Source: Selaginella tamariscina (lineage: Eukaryota > Streptophyta > Lycopodiopsida > Selaginellales > Selaginellaceae). From it: 64,000 nt of DNA. Below the pieces are notes generated by a model. The model searched no databases. It was given only the letters and a program-made list of their open reading frames with translations, and was not told the DNA's origin. The DNA lies in contig PUQB01000439.1 in NCBI GenBank assembly GCA_003024785.1, positions 1-64,000 on the forward strand, written 5' to 3'. Shown piece by piece: positions 1 through 11,701 of this stretch. The position numbers and the translations under genes were made by a program. Positions within the stretch are counted from its first letter, which is position 1. Each line of letters begins with the position of its first letter.

Positions 1-1858
1 CCCTGCGGCTCGATGGTAATGGTACGAAATTTTCACATTTTGATACAGAAATTGTTTTTGGCTGAAAATTTGTCAAAAAATAGTTTAAAGTATGTTCAAA
101 TTCATGATCTATTATATAGGAAAGACTGGAAATGGAGCAAATACATTGAAGGTAACAAAGCCGGAGATCAACGGTGAGCACTGTTTGTTATAAGTAAATA
201 ATTTTGTAGTGTGTGTGTGAACTATTTGTTATTTGATTCTAGATTGTCTTTTCTGCCCATCTTATTGGAAGTGTTTTATACATACAAGTTTTCCAAAGTA
301 TCGTTGTATTATACGGAATGTCACTGTCTATATGTGTTTGTGTGTATTGCATTAGAAGCTTGCTCAATAGATTATTATATATATTTGTTTTATATGACTT
401 ATAGAATGTATATTTCACAAGTAATTCTATATGGACGCACACTTTCTGTATATATTCAAATACTTAATATTATATATATATATAGAAAATCGTACATAAT
501 ACCTTTGTGTCATTTACTATACACATAATTCCTTTATGTTATGATAATTTACTATACTTCTCTTCTGGCAGGAAATGGAACATCTACTAAATTTAATGCT
601 AATGGTAAGTTCTCTCCCTCTCTCTCACACACACACAAATACACACACATACACCCCATACATATGATACATATAAATATCACTTTTTAGCGTCCAGATA
701 TTCGTTATGGTATGCGAGCTCCTCATATTTCTACATACGGATATATATATATATGATATGACAGGATATAGATAAGTTAGAATGCTATATATATATTGAT
801 TTGCTTATGCAGGAAATGGGGCAGCTACGAAGTTAAATGTGAATGGTAGGCTATATGCATGCATTCAAGTAAGCATAGTATATGTGTGTGTTTAGTTACA
901 CACATGCAGACACGTACATACATATACGCTCAATGCATGCAACTATGTTTATATATGTAGGAAATGGAGCTGCAAATGGTAATCTGGCAGTTATCAAAAA
1001 CCATCGACTAGAGCATTACCCGGTAAATCCCTGCCTCCGCCTCCGTACATCCCACCCGATGGGCTGACCGTACTACCTTGGATGAGAACTTCAGCTGGTC
1101 CAAAGAGAACTACAATAAAGTGCATAGGAGCATCGATATATGGAGCTTCGTTCTCAATTTCAGATTGAAACTCTTCCTCATTAACGCTAAATGGTCATAT
1201 GTAGGCGGATTTACTGAAGAAAAGCAGGTATACACAAAGAAGCGTGTATGTATGTATCTACATTTATTTAAGTGTATACTGTGTATTATATAGATTGCTA
1301 GGCGACGTAGCACCGCATCATGGTGAGAGAGTCGATAATGCAGCTTGGTCCGACTTTCATCAAGCTGGGACAATTATCATCTACAAGATCTGATTTATTT
1401 CCAGCCGAGTTTGTCGAAGAGCTCTCAAAGCTTCAAGTAAGTGCAAATAACTTTATAAGCTATTTAATCACTAATTATTGAATATATATAATTAATCTAG
1501 CATATTAAATTTATTAAGTACATATATCCTCTTTTTCAGGACCGTATTCCGGCATTCTCTCCAGAGAAGGCTGAAAAGATGGTTGAGAGTGAACTTGGTG
1601 CACCGATTGATGAGATTTTTTCAGAGTTTGAGAGGCAGCCTTTGGCAGCTGCTAGTCTTGGACAGGTCTGTGTGCGTGTGTGTGCACATAGGTAAACTAA
1701 TGTGTTTTGCTTCATGCAGGTGCATAGAGCTGTGTTGAAAAATGGAGAGAAAGTGGCTGTGAAGATCCAGAGGCCTGGCTTGAAAGAGCTTTTTGACATC
1801 GACTTAAGTATGAAACACAGACACACACTCACAACATATATATATATTATATATATAT

Positions 1859-1912
<54 letters not shown>

Positions 1913-3077
1913 TATATACTTTTTAATGGTTTGCAGGTAACTTGAAGTTTGTAGCAGAGTATTTCCAGGACAGTGAATCGAGTGGTCCCCTAAAGGACTG
2001 GGTTGGTGTGTACGAGGAATGTGCTACGTAAGTTATGTCATTACTATATAATTATCATTATGATTGTTAATGTTAAATATTGTAAGTTTTCAGGATTTTA
2101 TATCAGGAAATCGATTACATTAATGAAGGTAGAAATGCCGATAAATTCAGACGTGATTTCAGAAAGACCAAGTGGGTTAAAGTTCCCGTAAGTATTACTG
2201 TGTGTGTGTGTGAAGTTTATATAACAACGTTAAATCTTTTGACAGCAAATATACTGGGACTATACAACTAGAAAAGTCCTGACCCTCGAATACCTTCCAG
2301 GTAAAGTGATAATATATTGTAGTTTCGCTATAATTTAAACATTGTTAATCTTCCATACAAATACATACATACATACATATATATTGTCTGTATGTATTTT
2401 TACAGGTATAAAGATAAACGATCTAGTGTCTTTGGACGCATATTCTGTGGATCGTTCAGTTATAGCTTCTCGAGCGATTGAGGCTTACCTTATTCAGGTA
2501 GTTAATCCACGTTAAATACAGAGTATATATATTGGTTTCATACTATAGTATACAGGGTATATATGTTGTGTATATACATATCAAAGGGCATATGTATCTT
2601 TACTAATTCAGATTTATCGAACGTAAATGAACATATATTTATTATAATGATATAATGACAGATTTTGAGGACGGGATTCTTTCATGCGGATCCCACCCAG
2701 GGAACTTAGCAGTGGACCTGGATCAAACACTAATATATTACGATTTTGGGATGATGGAGAGATAAAACCGTTTACCAGAGAGAAACTACTCGAGCTGTTC
2801 TACGCAGTTTACGAAGAAGATGCAAGTAAAGTTATTCAGGGCCTAGTAGACTTGGGAGCTCTTTTACCAACAGGGATATGGGCCCGGTAATCTCTCTCTC
2901 TCTCTCTGGATATATGCATACATACAACTCTGTATTCAGGTTGTGTGCGTGTGTGCCTGCGCGCGAGTGTGCTTGTTTAATTTCTATTTCATGCAGGTGA
3001 AAACTGTACAGTTCTTCTTAAAGAATTTAACCAAGCAGAGACCAGATCAAGCTACAACTCTTTCAGCAATAGGAGAG

Positions 3078-3119
<42 letters not shown>

Positions 3120-3532
3120 ATAGATAATAATAATGGATATATAGAAGAAGTTAAATATATAACTTATATATATATATATATACACGGAGAGAGAGAGAGA
3201 GAACTTACATAATTATATATATAACGTTTTAAACTGTTTACAGGATTTATTTGCGATAGCTATAGACCAACCATTCCGTTTTCCGTCAACATTCACATTC
3301 GTCTTACGTGCTTTTTCAAGCTTGGAAGGTCAGTGTCGTGTGTGTGCATAAGAACACATACACACGCTCACACTATATATATATATATAATGGAATCATG
3401 ATATTTCATTACAGGCATTGGCTACAATCTGGATCCAAATTTCTCATTTGCAAAAGTGGCCCCTTATGCTCAAGTAATAGAGCTGTACACACACAATATA
3501 CACACTACATTATGTGTATATATATGTGGGTG

Positions 3533-3572
<40 letters not shown>

Positions 3573-4305
3573 TACACAGACACTACAATATAGATATTAC
3601 TTCAGGAATTATTGGACAATCGAGAGACTAATAAAACCTTGTGCAAGAGCTTCAACGCCAAGCCGCTGAGGTATAGTGTGTATGTGTGTGTTTGACACAC
3701 ATAGACATGTACCTGCGTCTGTGTGTGTAACACAAATACTTGAGTGTGTTTATAGGCACGAGACGCTGCAGTAGCAGTGCCGATCAGAGTCCAAAGAATG
3801 GACAATTTTCTTCAACAACTGGAAGAGGGTGATATTAAACTACGTGTACGAGTCCTTGAAGTAAGTAATACATAATTATATATAATATGAAGATCAGTAA
3901 TTGTTACTAATTAACTTATTATTATACACATATTATATTTACAGGCTGAAAGAGCTGCAAGAAAGTCCTCAGTGCTACAAAAAACTACCATGCATTTGGT
4001 TGCGGCTGGTACTCTTACAAATATTGGTGTTACTTTGAGCACTCAAGGATTAACAAACTTCGCCAATGCTTCCTTTGTTGGAGCAGGTACACACACACAC
4101 ACACACACCCGTCTTTAGACATGTACGTTATGCATATGCATACATACATATACGTATATGCACACATGCAGTGAACTAAGAATAAGTTGGTATATCCCAT
4201 TTATATTTGTATGTGCATTGGTTAATTTATAGTGTTTATATTATGTATATACACACAGACACAAATGAAACAAGTGGAAAATGAAGAAAATGCGTAAGAA
4301 TAGAT

Positions 4306-4370
<65 letters not shown>

Positions 4371-4593
4371 ACACACAACACACACACACGTGTTTGTGTG
4401 TATTATGTTTATGTTATGCATATACATTATATGCATCTAATGTACATTCACAGAAGACACGCACGCACGCTCTCACGCACAAACATACATATACTCACAT
4501 GTTGTCTGTGTCATAGGCGTTTTTTCTTTACTGATGTTATATGGGATGAAACGTGTTGAGAGACTAGAGAAATTCGAAGATATGATCAAGTAA
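1..4593 (+). CDS. ABC1 atypical protein kinase, chloroplast type (5' end outside window)
   Basis: Multi-exon gene for an ABC1/ADCK/UbiB-family atypical kinase, most like the plant ABC1K7/ABC1K8 (SIA1/OSA1) group, which acts in plastids on lipid, prenylquinone and oxidative-stress balance (family knowledge). Seen in order: GGFTEEKQ, the KLGQ motif, AAASLGQVHR (nucleotide loop), VAVKIQRPG (lysine), YQEIDYINE, HADP..GN (catalytic loop), YYDFGMMGE (metal-binding DFG) and a C-terminal hydrophobic stretch before the stop at 4591-4593. Exons include about 120-173, 572-604, 813-845, 961-1227, 1294-1436 and from 1540 on. The N-terminal exons repeat a G-N-G-A motif. Frame breaks by one missing base occur near 1322, 2692-2694, 2756, 2873-2875 and 3641, each leaving conserved sequence on both sides. 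The start codon and any transit peptide lie upstream of the window. Confidence 0.88.
120..1000 (+). repeat. Tandemly repeated symmetric mini-exons encoding GNGA-type motifs
   Basis: Four consecutive exons open with the same codons (G-N-G-A/T): 120-173 (54 nt), 572-604 (33 nt), 813-845 (33 nt) and the start of 961-1227. All are phase 1-1, so each can be added or skipped without changing frame. The two 33-nt exons are clear sequence duplicates flanked by AG/GT splice sites. They lie in the N-terminal linker ahead of the kinase domain. Confidence 0.7.
1869..1902. repeat. (GA)n microsatellite in an ABC1K intron
   Basis: Uninterrupted GA dinucleotide run preceded by AT repeats and followed by GT repeats, inside the intron that follows the FDIDL-coding exon. 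Confidence 0.95.
4307..4369. repeat. (TC)n microsatellite in the last ABC1K intron
   Basis: Long TC run followed by CA repeats, in the intron before the terminal exon. Confidence 0.95.
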
Positions 4594-4883
4594 TAGTAAA
4601 CTATATATCAATTTATACGGAAATATACCACAGGCTATACGGTGCCATACGATTCAATTGTTTCTACACTTTTCGTAAAGTAAATAAAGGAGCGTGATAC
4701 GCACATTGAAGTCATTAGCTTGAGTAATTCAAAAATTACATATTCAATATTGGTGTATGCATACATAAGACAAATATATTATATAATTTATATATTTGTA
4801 TAGGGTTTCGTCATTTTTGACTTTCATATTTACCGTATTTAGACAGCCACCTACAGAAGTACTCTCCCGCACCAAATATATAT

Positions 4884-4886
<3 letters not shown>

Positions 4887-4951
<65 letters not shown>
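4887..4951. repeat. (TA)n(GA)n composite microsatellite between genes
   Basis: AT run followed by about 40 bases of GA repeat, with GT repeats about 35 bases downstream. The 4594-5508 interval between the ABC1K stop and the RING gene otherwise shows no coding pattern. It contains a possible AATAAA polyadenylation signal near 4682. Confidence 0.9.
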
Positions 4952-4956
<5 letters not shown>

Positions 4957-5508
4957 ATTCACACAATATATTGTGCACGTATGTGTGTGTGTGTATTTGC
5001 ATGGTCCCATATATTAAATGGTTGTGTGTGTGTGTGGATAGATAGATGAAAGATCTATATGTTATATGTAATATAGATGATATAACACGCACGCGCACGC
5101 ACGCACATGTGTATTTACGTGGAAAAATACATGTATACATGAAAGCTTTACCAAGATAATTAGCGTAATCATATGTAACCAAAGCCCTAATTACAGGACT
5201 ACATCGTAAGATTCAACTCATCTCCGCCATGGCTATCCGATCTCTGTGAAGATTCATCTGGGCACGCACATACACACACGTACACCACGCACGTACACAC
5301 ACGTATGTGTATTCCTCTTCTTTTACAGGATTTCTACACAGGCACATACATGTAAAAAGATTCATGTATATATGTGTATGATTTGTGTATATTTACATAC
5401 TATATGCATTAATGTATGATATTAATCCGTTTTTAGTGGTTTTAAACACACCAACATGCTTTTTTCTACGAAATACTTGATTTTTGCGTATAACCCAGTT
5501 GCTAGAAT

Positions 5509-8108
5509 GTGCTGAAGATGGAGACAGTTAAGGTTTTAAGGGCACCTATAGTGGCATGTTTAACATGCCCTTTATGCAGTAACCTTCTTGAAGATGCAAC
5601 TACTATTTCAGAATGCCTCCATTCCTGTAAGTATATGCGTGTCTTCTCACTATTCATGTATCTATGTGTATACATACATGTTTACGTACATATATGAAGA
5701 AATTTTTGCATTTGTGTATATGTATGTATGCATGTATAATAGACATATATAATATTATGAATGCAGTTTGTAGAGAATGTATACATATCAAGCTTAGCGA
5801 CGACGATGCACAATCCTGTCCAATCTGTGACGTTTATCTTGGTGTTGCTCCTCTGGAGAAATTACGGTGGTTTTAAAAGTTTACTCTTTGTGTATATTAT
5901 GATATATGTATGTATACTATCCATAGATATGGTGTGTAAGCTATATATATAGATACATATATAAATAAAAATATATACGCTTCTTAACATGTGTATTGTT
6001 AGTTAGCCCATTATTTACATAACAGTAAGTGCACTTCATTCATACATACACGTGTAGTTCTCAACTTGTATGTGTACTTACCGTATACATATATGTAAAT
6101 TTTGCATTTCACTCATGTTATCGCTTAAACTTGTCTGTTGATATAACTTAGTAATGACGTATAACATATACTTAGTTTTCTTAAAGTTAACAATGTATAA
6201 TTTTGGTAATGGTTAGAGCGGATCCTCAGCTAGATGATGTAAGAAACAAGTTTATTTACACCAAGTTTAGCATCACAAAGGAGAGCAGCTGGTGAAAGTC
6301 CACCACTTTCAAGAGAAAAGAGAGATCTTTATCATCTCTAGGATTATATTCTGCACCTTCTACTGGTAATACATAATCATACATACATACATATATATAT
6401 ATATAGAGAGAAGAGATAGAGAGAGAGAGATAGAGAAGAGAGCGAGAGGAGAGAGAGAAGAGAGATCTTTGTTTTCTGAAAGTGTTTATCTTCGTTTGTA
6501 TGTGTCTTTGTATGCATGTGTAATACAATCAATATATAGTTAATGATGTTTATATTATTAGGAAGAGCAAGAAAACTAGGCCTGCACCAATATATACAAG
6601 ACCACTACTAGGGACATTAGCTCTAGCGAGCTTGAAGAGGATGAAGACGATATTAGGTCTCTTAGCAGCGATTCAGGTACTAATGATGCGTGCGTGCGTG
6701 TGCATGTATATGTTTCTGTCTCTATATGTATCTGTCTAGTGAAACACTCATAATATATATCCTACATCTCTCCTCTCTCTCTCTCCTCTCTCTCTCTCTC
6801 TCCTCTATATTATATATAGAGAGAGAGAGACAAGAGAGATGTGAGAGCGAGAGAGAGAGAGAGATTATATATCTACTTATGTGTGTACATATATTACGGA
6901 TTTCTCTAATATGTACGTTACACACTCATTTACAATACCCATATCATTATGTATACACATACATTACACGTGTATATGTCTACGTACATATAATTAACAT
7001 AAGCATGTTCAGGTGATGGGAGACCATCTCGGGAAGACAAAGGCAAATCAGTGGCTGATATTCAAACTCCATTAGAGTATCTAGCTGAGCTTGCCGAGGA
7101 TGATGCAGGAAGAAGCAACGAGCCATCTTCATCAGGTACACAACATACATATTTATTCTATACGCACACACACACACACACATATATATATACACATACA
7201 TACACATTTTGCAGCTGTACTAAAGGCAGATTCCTCTCCTGTAAAGAAAGAATATTCTAAATCAACAAAGCAAAATACAAGGAAAGCACCTGCGAGGAAA
7301 CGTAGCACTACTACTACGAGTAGTGCTGTCACAGAAGCGCCTGTTAAACCTCCAACTGCGGTTTGGTTTGCATTAAGACCAGCCGATAACCAGTAAGTGT
7401 GTGTCTATGTGCATCTCTGTGTTCTGTATTTTTCTCTGCAATATACATGTATCTTCGTGTAGTTGGATGATTTCGGAACTCTCCTTTCGTGTTCTATATA
7501 TGTATGTATGTATATCTCTGGCATATGTGGTTGACTATGATGTCACTAAGTATATAATGTGTGTGTGTGTGTGTGTGTGTGTGCTGGATTATTAAGGTTA
7601 TCTAAACTTGTGGTAAACTACAGACCGGTGGAAATTAGTCTTCCTGCTATTTCGACGCCGTACTTAAGAATACCGTAAGTTCTAAACTTTTATCTTGAGA
7701 AAGTATATTCTTATGAGAATATCAATATATATTGAATAGATATGAGATAATATCTTACATTAGTAATTTGTTTCGGTAGTAGTGATGGACGGCTCCCAGT
7801 ATCTGTGCTTAAGAAGTACATCGCCACCAAACTTGAACTCAAAAGCGAAACAGAAGTAAGAACACACACACACGAGAGAGAGAGAGAGAAGGAGAGAGAG
7901 AGGGAGAGAGAGGGGGATAGATTAATATTAACTTGATGATTGTAAAGGTGGAGTTAACGTGTCGGGGACAGCCAATTGTGTCAAGCTTACCATTGGAGAA
8001 GGTAAAAACATATGGACAGCGATTAAGCCTTCTAATGAGAAGCCTACAAACCCACCAACACTCCAGCAGTTTCTTATGACTCTAACTTACGGAAGAAAAG
8101 CCTCCTAA
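5509..8108 (+). CDS. DRIP-like RING E3 ubiquitin ligase (PCGF-type RING plus RAWUL)
   Basis: Resembles plant DRIP1/DRIP2 (DREB2A-interacting RING ligases, nuclear; family knowledge). The first two coding exons encode a C3HC4 RING: CLTCPLC, CLHSFCRECI and CPICDVYLG, followed by APLEKLR. The middle exons are basic and acidic/serine-rich (KRKERSLSSL; SSELEEDEDD; KAPARKR). The last exons give VWFALRP, STPYLRIP, LPVSVLKKYI, VELTCRG and LQQFLMTLTYGRK before the stop at 8106-8108, matching the C-terminal ubiquitin-like RAWUL region of this family. Start at 5509, or 5518 by a second in-frame ATG. The third exon (about 6216-6366) changes frame near 6260-6320, so an indel is present or the exon model is wrong there. 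Confidence 0.85.
6767..6866. repeat. Self-complementary (TC)n-(TA)n-(GA)n composite repeat
   Basis: Pyrimidine run, short AT core, then the complementary GA run, in a DRIP intron. The two arms can pair with each other. Confidence 0.85.
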
Positions 8109-8784
8109 ATGCAATTTCTCCCTCCTTTTTGGTAATAAACTTCTCTCTCACACACACACAAGCACCCAAAACACGTATATAACAGAGGTATCTACGCCTC
8201 CCTGGAGAATGACTTTGACTAAGTTTTAAGTTGTTTAAGTTGCTTCCCTGTTGATGTTTTAATAGGTTTGGGAAAAATATTTTATATTCTATAGATTATA
8301 AGGTATTAATAATATAACCTACTGTATATTTAGGAGTGGAATAAATAAATAAATAAAAACAGCAAAAATCATAATATATTGAATAGATTACACAATATCA
8401 ACAGCACTAGATTCATTAAGTTTATAATTTAATCCATTATAAAACTTTATATTTCAAAACACCTATTATTTAATACCCTCTTATGTAATAACATGTAACA
8501 AATAATAAAAAATGTTTGGTCTTGGCCTTAGGCATTGTCATGAACTGTTTGGTTTTGTCTCGTTAAAGCAAACAGATTAACAAGACCCCATGACTTAATC
8601 TTTGATGATGTCGTTCACCTCATTAAGTGCTTCTAGTTTGGCCAATAGAGTCACCATCAGAGTGCCTGATCTCAACGGTGTGTAAGAGACCTTTACCTCT
8701 ACTGGATGGTTGAATACAGACTCAATTCCCATTGGATACTATAATCTAACTTTTATACTTGGATTTTGGATTTCTATACCTCCT
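8109..8784. other. 3' flank of the DRIP-like gene, no gene seen
   Basis: Holds a CA repeat near 8148, an AATAAATAAATAAATAAA run near 8340 and AT-rich sequence. I see no reading frame with recognisable coding content. Confidence 0.5.
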
Positions 8785-8900
8785 GACTGTGAGACCAACC
8801 GGTCGAACAGAGACGCAAGTCGGCCCGAGTGATCCGGGAGCCCGGTGTGGAATGGCCCGCTCGACGGATCAAAGGTACGCCGGGGATAACAGGCTGATGC
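8785..8900 (+). pseudogene. Fragment of mitochondrial 26S (LSU) rRNA gene inserted in nuclear DNA
   Basis: The tract matches the highly conserved domain V of bacterial-type large-subunit rRNA: GACGGATCAAAGGTACGCCG followed by GGGATAACAGGCTGATG. Plant mitochondrial rrn26 has GATCAAAGGTACGCC at this place, whereas the plastid gene has GATAAAAGTTACTCTAG (from memory), so the source is mitochondrial. The match stops abruptly after AGGCTGATG and is much more GC-rich than the flanks. It is an isolated fragment of about 115 bases, so it is a NUMT and not a functional rRNA gene. Confidence 0.8.
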
Positions 8901-8939
8901 CCTGATCGACGTTATTGCTCTAGATATTCCTTTAGAATC

Positions 8940-9925
8940 TTGGAATCAAGCACATGTGATTTAATGTCTTACAGTGCCTAAAACAGTTATGTCTTTTCCA
9001 AGCCTCCACCACAAGCGTCATCCCTTGAAGGAAGGACTATCAACGTTTACCTCCATACACTCAAGGAGTTTGTAAGACGGTAATATGCCTTGAAACAACT
9101 AGTTATCCCAACATCACATGGTTGAATCTTTGACGTTGTGTTAGGAGGAAGGTAGTATACCTTGGCATTTTTGAGCCCAGGGAGGTGTGCGCATTACAAT
9201 TGTCCATAAGTAGGACCTTGCAATTTGCTATGCAAAGATCAAACCACTTAATTGATGTGCTTCATGCAACGTGGATTGTCCAATAACCCAGAGCGGAACT
9301 TTGTTGGTTCCATCGCCACTACAACAAACTGCAATGGCAAACCACTCTTTGTTCTACTTTTGCCCTTTAAGTTGCTTGTTTGCAAGTGAGCTATCAACCT
9401 AACAAAAAACACAAATTCATTAAAATAGAGGAAAATGCTACCTCATGGCAATGTGATTGCTTCTTTCACTTGTATACAATAGAACAAACCAATTCTACCC
9501 ATATTGTAAATGTCCTTCCACTCATATTAATTAAGAAGTTCTTAAAGTGCCAAAAGAGCATCTTGAACTATTGTCATGTTCACAAATCCACTCTTGCCAA
9601 AGCAGTAATAAGACTTGATTGCAAAGCATGCTTTTAAACATTCAAGCTAGTCATTGGAAAATTCAAATGCCTCTAAAATTATTAAAGAAAAATGTGCCCT
9701 TTGTCTTCAACAAGTCACAAGTCACGATGATCTCGAATTGATATGTGATGAACCATTGATGAATGCAATCTCCACGCAATGGCATTTAGTTTTGCCAACG
9801 GTCGCATTGTCAAGAGCTACAAGTAGCTGAGCAAACACTTGAGGGTGTTTGACACTATTGTTTGGCTGATTTTTATGCCATACTTCTCCTTCACCCACTG
9901 AACAAGGTTCATCAAGTGAACCTTG
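8940..9925 (-). pseudogene. Decayed pogo/Tc1-type transposase (CENP-B-like HTH plus DDE_1)
   Basis: On the minus strand, scattered fragments in several frames match the pogo-like DDE_1 transposase family. Near 9860-9925 there is a helix-turn-helix stretch with WVKEKYGIKIS. Near 9250-9400 are SLANKQLKGQK and KVPLWVIG. Near 9185-9200 is a MDNCNAH-like catalytic segment (seen as LWTIVMRT). Further down are a remnant of the PPNTTSKIQPCD motif and a remnant of FKAYYR near 9090. Stops and frame changes are frequent, so it is not expressed as a protein. The rRNA insertion sits just beyond its 3' end. I did not find terminal inverted repeats. Confidence 0.6.
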
Positions 9926-10560
9926 GCTCCTTAACCTTCTTATTGCAAAGTGCCTATGAATTCATATTATGGCACTTTCTTGAGTGGCCTAAGGAGGTAG
10001 ATGTTGGTGTCGAATCAAAAGCTATTAGGCTTATAATTTTTTATAAGTGGAAATGATGTAGAGTGGGAAGGGAGCTTTTTCTTGTCTTTTTTACTTAAGA
10101 GCACAACATCCAACATAGAAAGTTAAGATAGTTTTATGCACGTTCTTTAAGGTGCAAAAGATAATTATTAAGGTGATTTATTAGTAGGTCTCACCTCAAA
10201 GGTCCACTCCTTAGTGAATACCTTGGGTAACTAATAATCGTGTATTGGTCTTAATATTATTAAGTAGAAGGTTTGTGATTTTTAATATATACTAGCATAT
10301 AAATTAAAACCATATAATTTATTGTTATAATTTGTTTTTAACTTTGATATTGAAAATGAAATATGATCCACGTGATTGAAATATATTAATATATTTATTA
10401 ATGTATAAAAAGATTTAAAACATTGAAATGGCTCTTTTACACATCATAGTCTATAAATTTATATTAGTATGTTATGCCATGGTAGCTTGTCAACTTTACC
10501 CTTAAGAATTCAATATAAAAATGAAAGAAACTAGAAGAAGAAGCAATATATAATCATCAA
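9926..10560. other. Non-coding AT-rich DNA
   Basis: No gene, RNA or clear transposon protein recognised. It separates the pogo-like relic from the older Copia relic. Confidence 0.4.
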
Positions 10561-11150
10561 TAACTCAAAATCACATATTATGGTACAGCACATCTTCTAG
10601 CATGATCTCCTTTTATGAAGTGATGTTATATATCTATATGCCTGGTTTGTGAATGATAAACACGATTGACAATGCAACTTTGCTATTGCAATATATAAGA
10701 GTTGGCTCAACTTCCTATTTAAGCTCTTTAAGAGTCAATGTTTATTGTTTTTTATTGCTCCAAGCAACAAGGGCATTTGCTAGCATTGCAACAAATGCTT
10801 GTCGTTGACATGTTACTATCCACGTCACATGCCCAATCAACATTTGAATAAGTCACAAGCCTCATCTTTTGTCTCTCACTGGCTTATACATGAGCCTCAT
10901 CTTTCATGTTCTCAATATACCTCAACACACGTTTTGTTGGTTATAAATGTGCTACAATTGGACAATGCATGTATTTACCTCACAACATAACTTACATCTA
11001 GTCTTGTTGCAATTGAAAATATAGTAAGGCTCCCAAAAGAGATCAATAAAGTTGTCTATTTTAAAAAGCTTCTCCATGTCCTTTGTAAACTTGACTCATG
11101 TCATAATTGGTGTTAACATGCTCTTGCAATTTTGAAGTCCATATTGCCTA
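10560..11150 (-). mobile_element. Older Copia relic, 3' part (RNase H side), split by the younger Copia
   Basis: Minus-strand fragments with many stops resemble the end of a Ty1/Copia pol: a YGLQNCKSMLTP-like piece just inside 11140 and an RNase H end (QTRHIDI.HHFI) near 10600-10680. Its other part continues at 20498. The reading crosses the insertion point of the younger Copia when the target duplication is counted once, so this relic was the target. Confidence 0.65.
11145..11150. repeat. Target-site duplication TGCCT(A), left copy
   Basis: TGCCTA here and at 20498-20503 flank the younger Copia element. Confidence 0.75.
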
Positions 11151-11311
11151 TATTAGGAATCAAAGAGTGCAACAATAATAAGATAAACTCAACTCTACTC
11201 TTTGCTATATCTTGTTATTTACAATGTTACCACATATTTACAAAGTTACTTACTAATTTAGCTAACTAGAATATTTCTCAATCCTATCTTCTAAAATATT
11301 CTTCTCTAACA
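11151..11311 (-). repeat. Copia 3' LTR
   Basis: About 161 bases, starting TATTAGGAATCAAAGAGTGC on the plus strand and ending CTCTAACA (TGTTAGAG at the element 5' side). Matches 20357-20497 with substitutions and a ~20-base length difference. Confidence 0.85.
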
Positions 11312-11322
11312 CTCCCACTTAA
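11312..11322 (-). other. Polypurine tract of the Copia element
   Basis: On the minus strand AAGTGGGAG directly precedes the LTR start TGTTAGAG, the position and composition expected for plus-strand priming in Copia elements. Confidence 0.7.
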
Positions 11323-11385
11323 CTACACCCCTAACTTTTTCATGAAGTCTTTATGCATCTCTCTAGAAGCACCTTGGTGAGCACA

Positions 11386-11679
11386 TCAGTGATCATTTGC
11401 TTGGATCTTGAACTTTAGCAATCTTGCTTCCTCCTTCGTCACAAAATGATGCTTCAACTCCATGTGCTTCACCCTCCCATGGAAAACTAGATTTTTCAGT
11501 AGCTTCAAGTAATTCTCATTGTCGTTATAGATCCTTGTAGACTGATTTACTTGTAGCTTCCCCATTTTTTTTTTCATGTATCTCAACCACAAAGCTTCTT
11601 TGGTTGCTTCTATAATCCCCATGTATTCTCCTTCGCATGAAGACAGTGCAACTACTTGTTGTCTCTTGCTAGCCCAAGA
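11386..11679 (-). pseudogene. Copia RNase H domain, 3' part
   Basis: Encodes SWASKRQQVVALSS, then the CEGEYM and KEALWL motifs and HGRVKHMELKHHF, typical of the Copia RNase H end. The domain is cut by the solo LTR at 11680 and resumes at 13506. Confidence 0.85.
11675..11679. repeat. Target-site duplication CAAGA, left copy
   Basis: CAAGA here and at 13501-13505 exactly flank the TG...CA element 11680-13500. Confidence 0.9.
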
Positions 11680-11680
11680 T

Positions 11681-11701
11681 GTCATAGTTTTTACTATGAC
11701 T
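11681..11701. repeat. Terminal hairpin of the solo LTR
   Basis: GTCATAG-TTTTTA-CTATGAC: 7-bp perfect inverted repeat at the very start of the LTR. The same hairpin is kept (GTTATAG...CTATGAC) in the diverged copy near 22597. Confidence 0.8.

Noticed and set aside
4281-4559. Open frames across CT/GA microsatellites (LSLSLS or ERERER proteins), also at 4744-5010, 58332-58568, 60439-60792 and 62237-62689
   Set aside because: Dinucleotide repeats are open in several frames by composition; they overlap introns of recognised genes.
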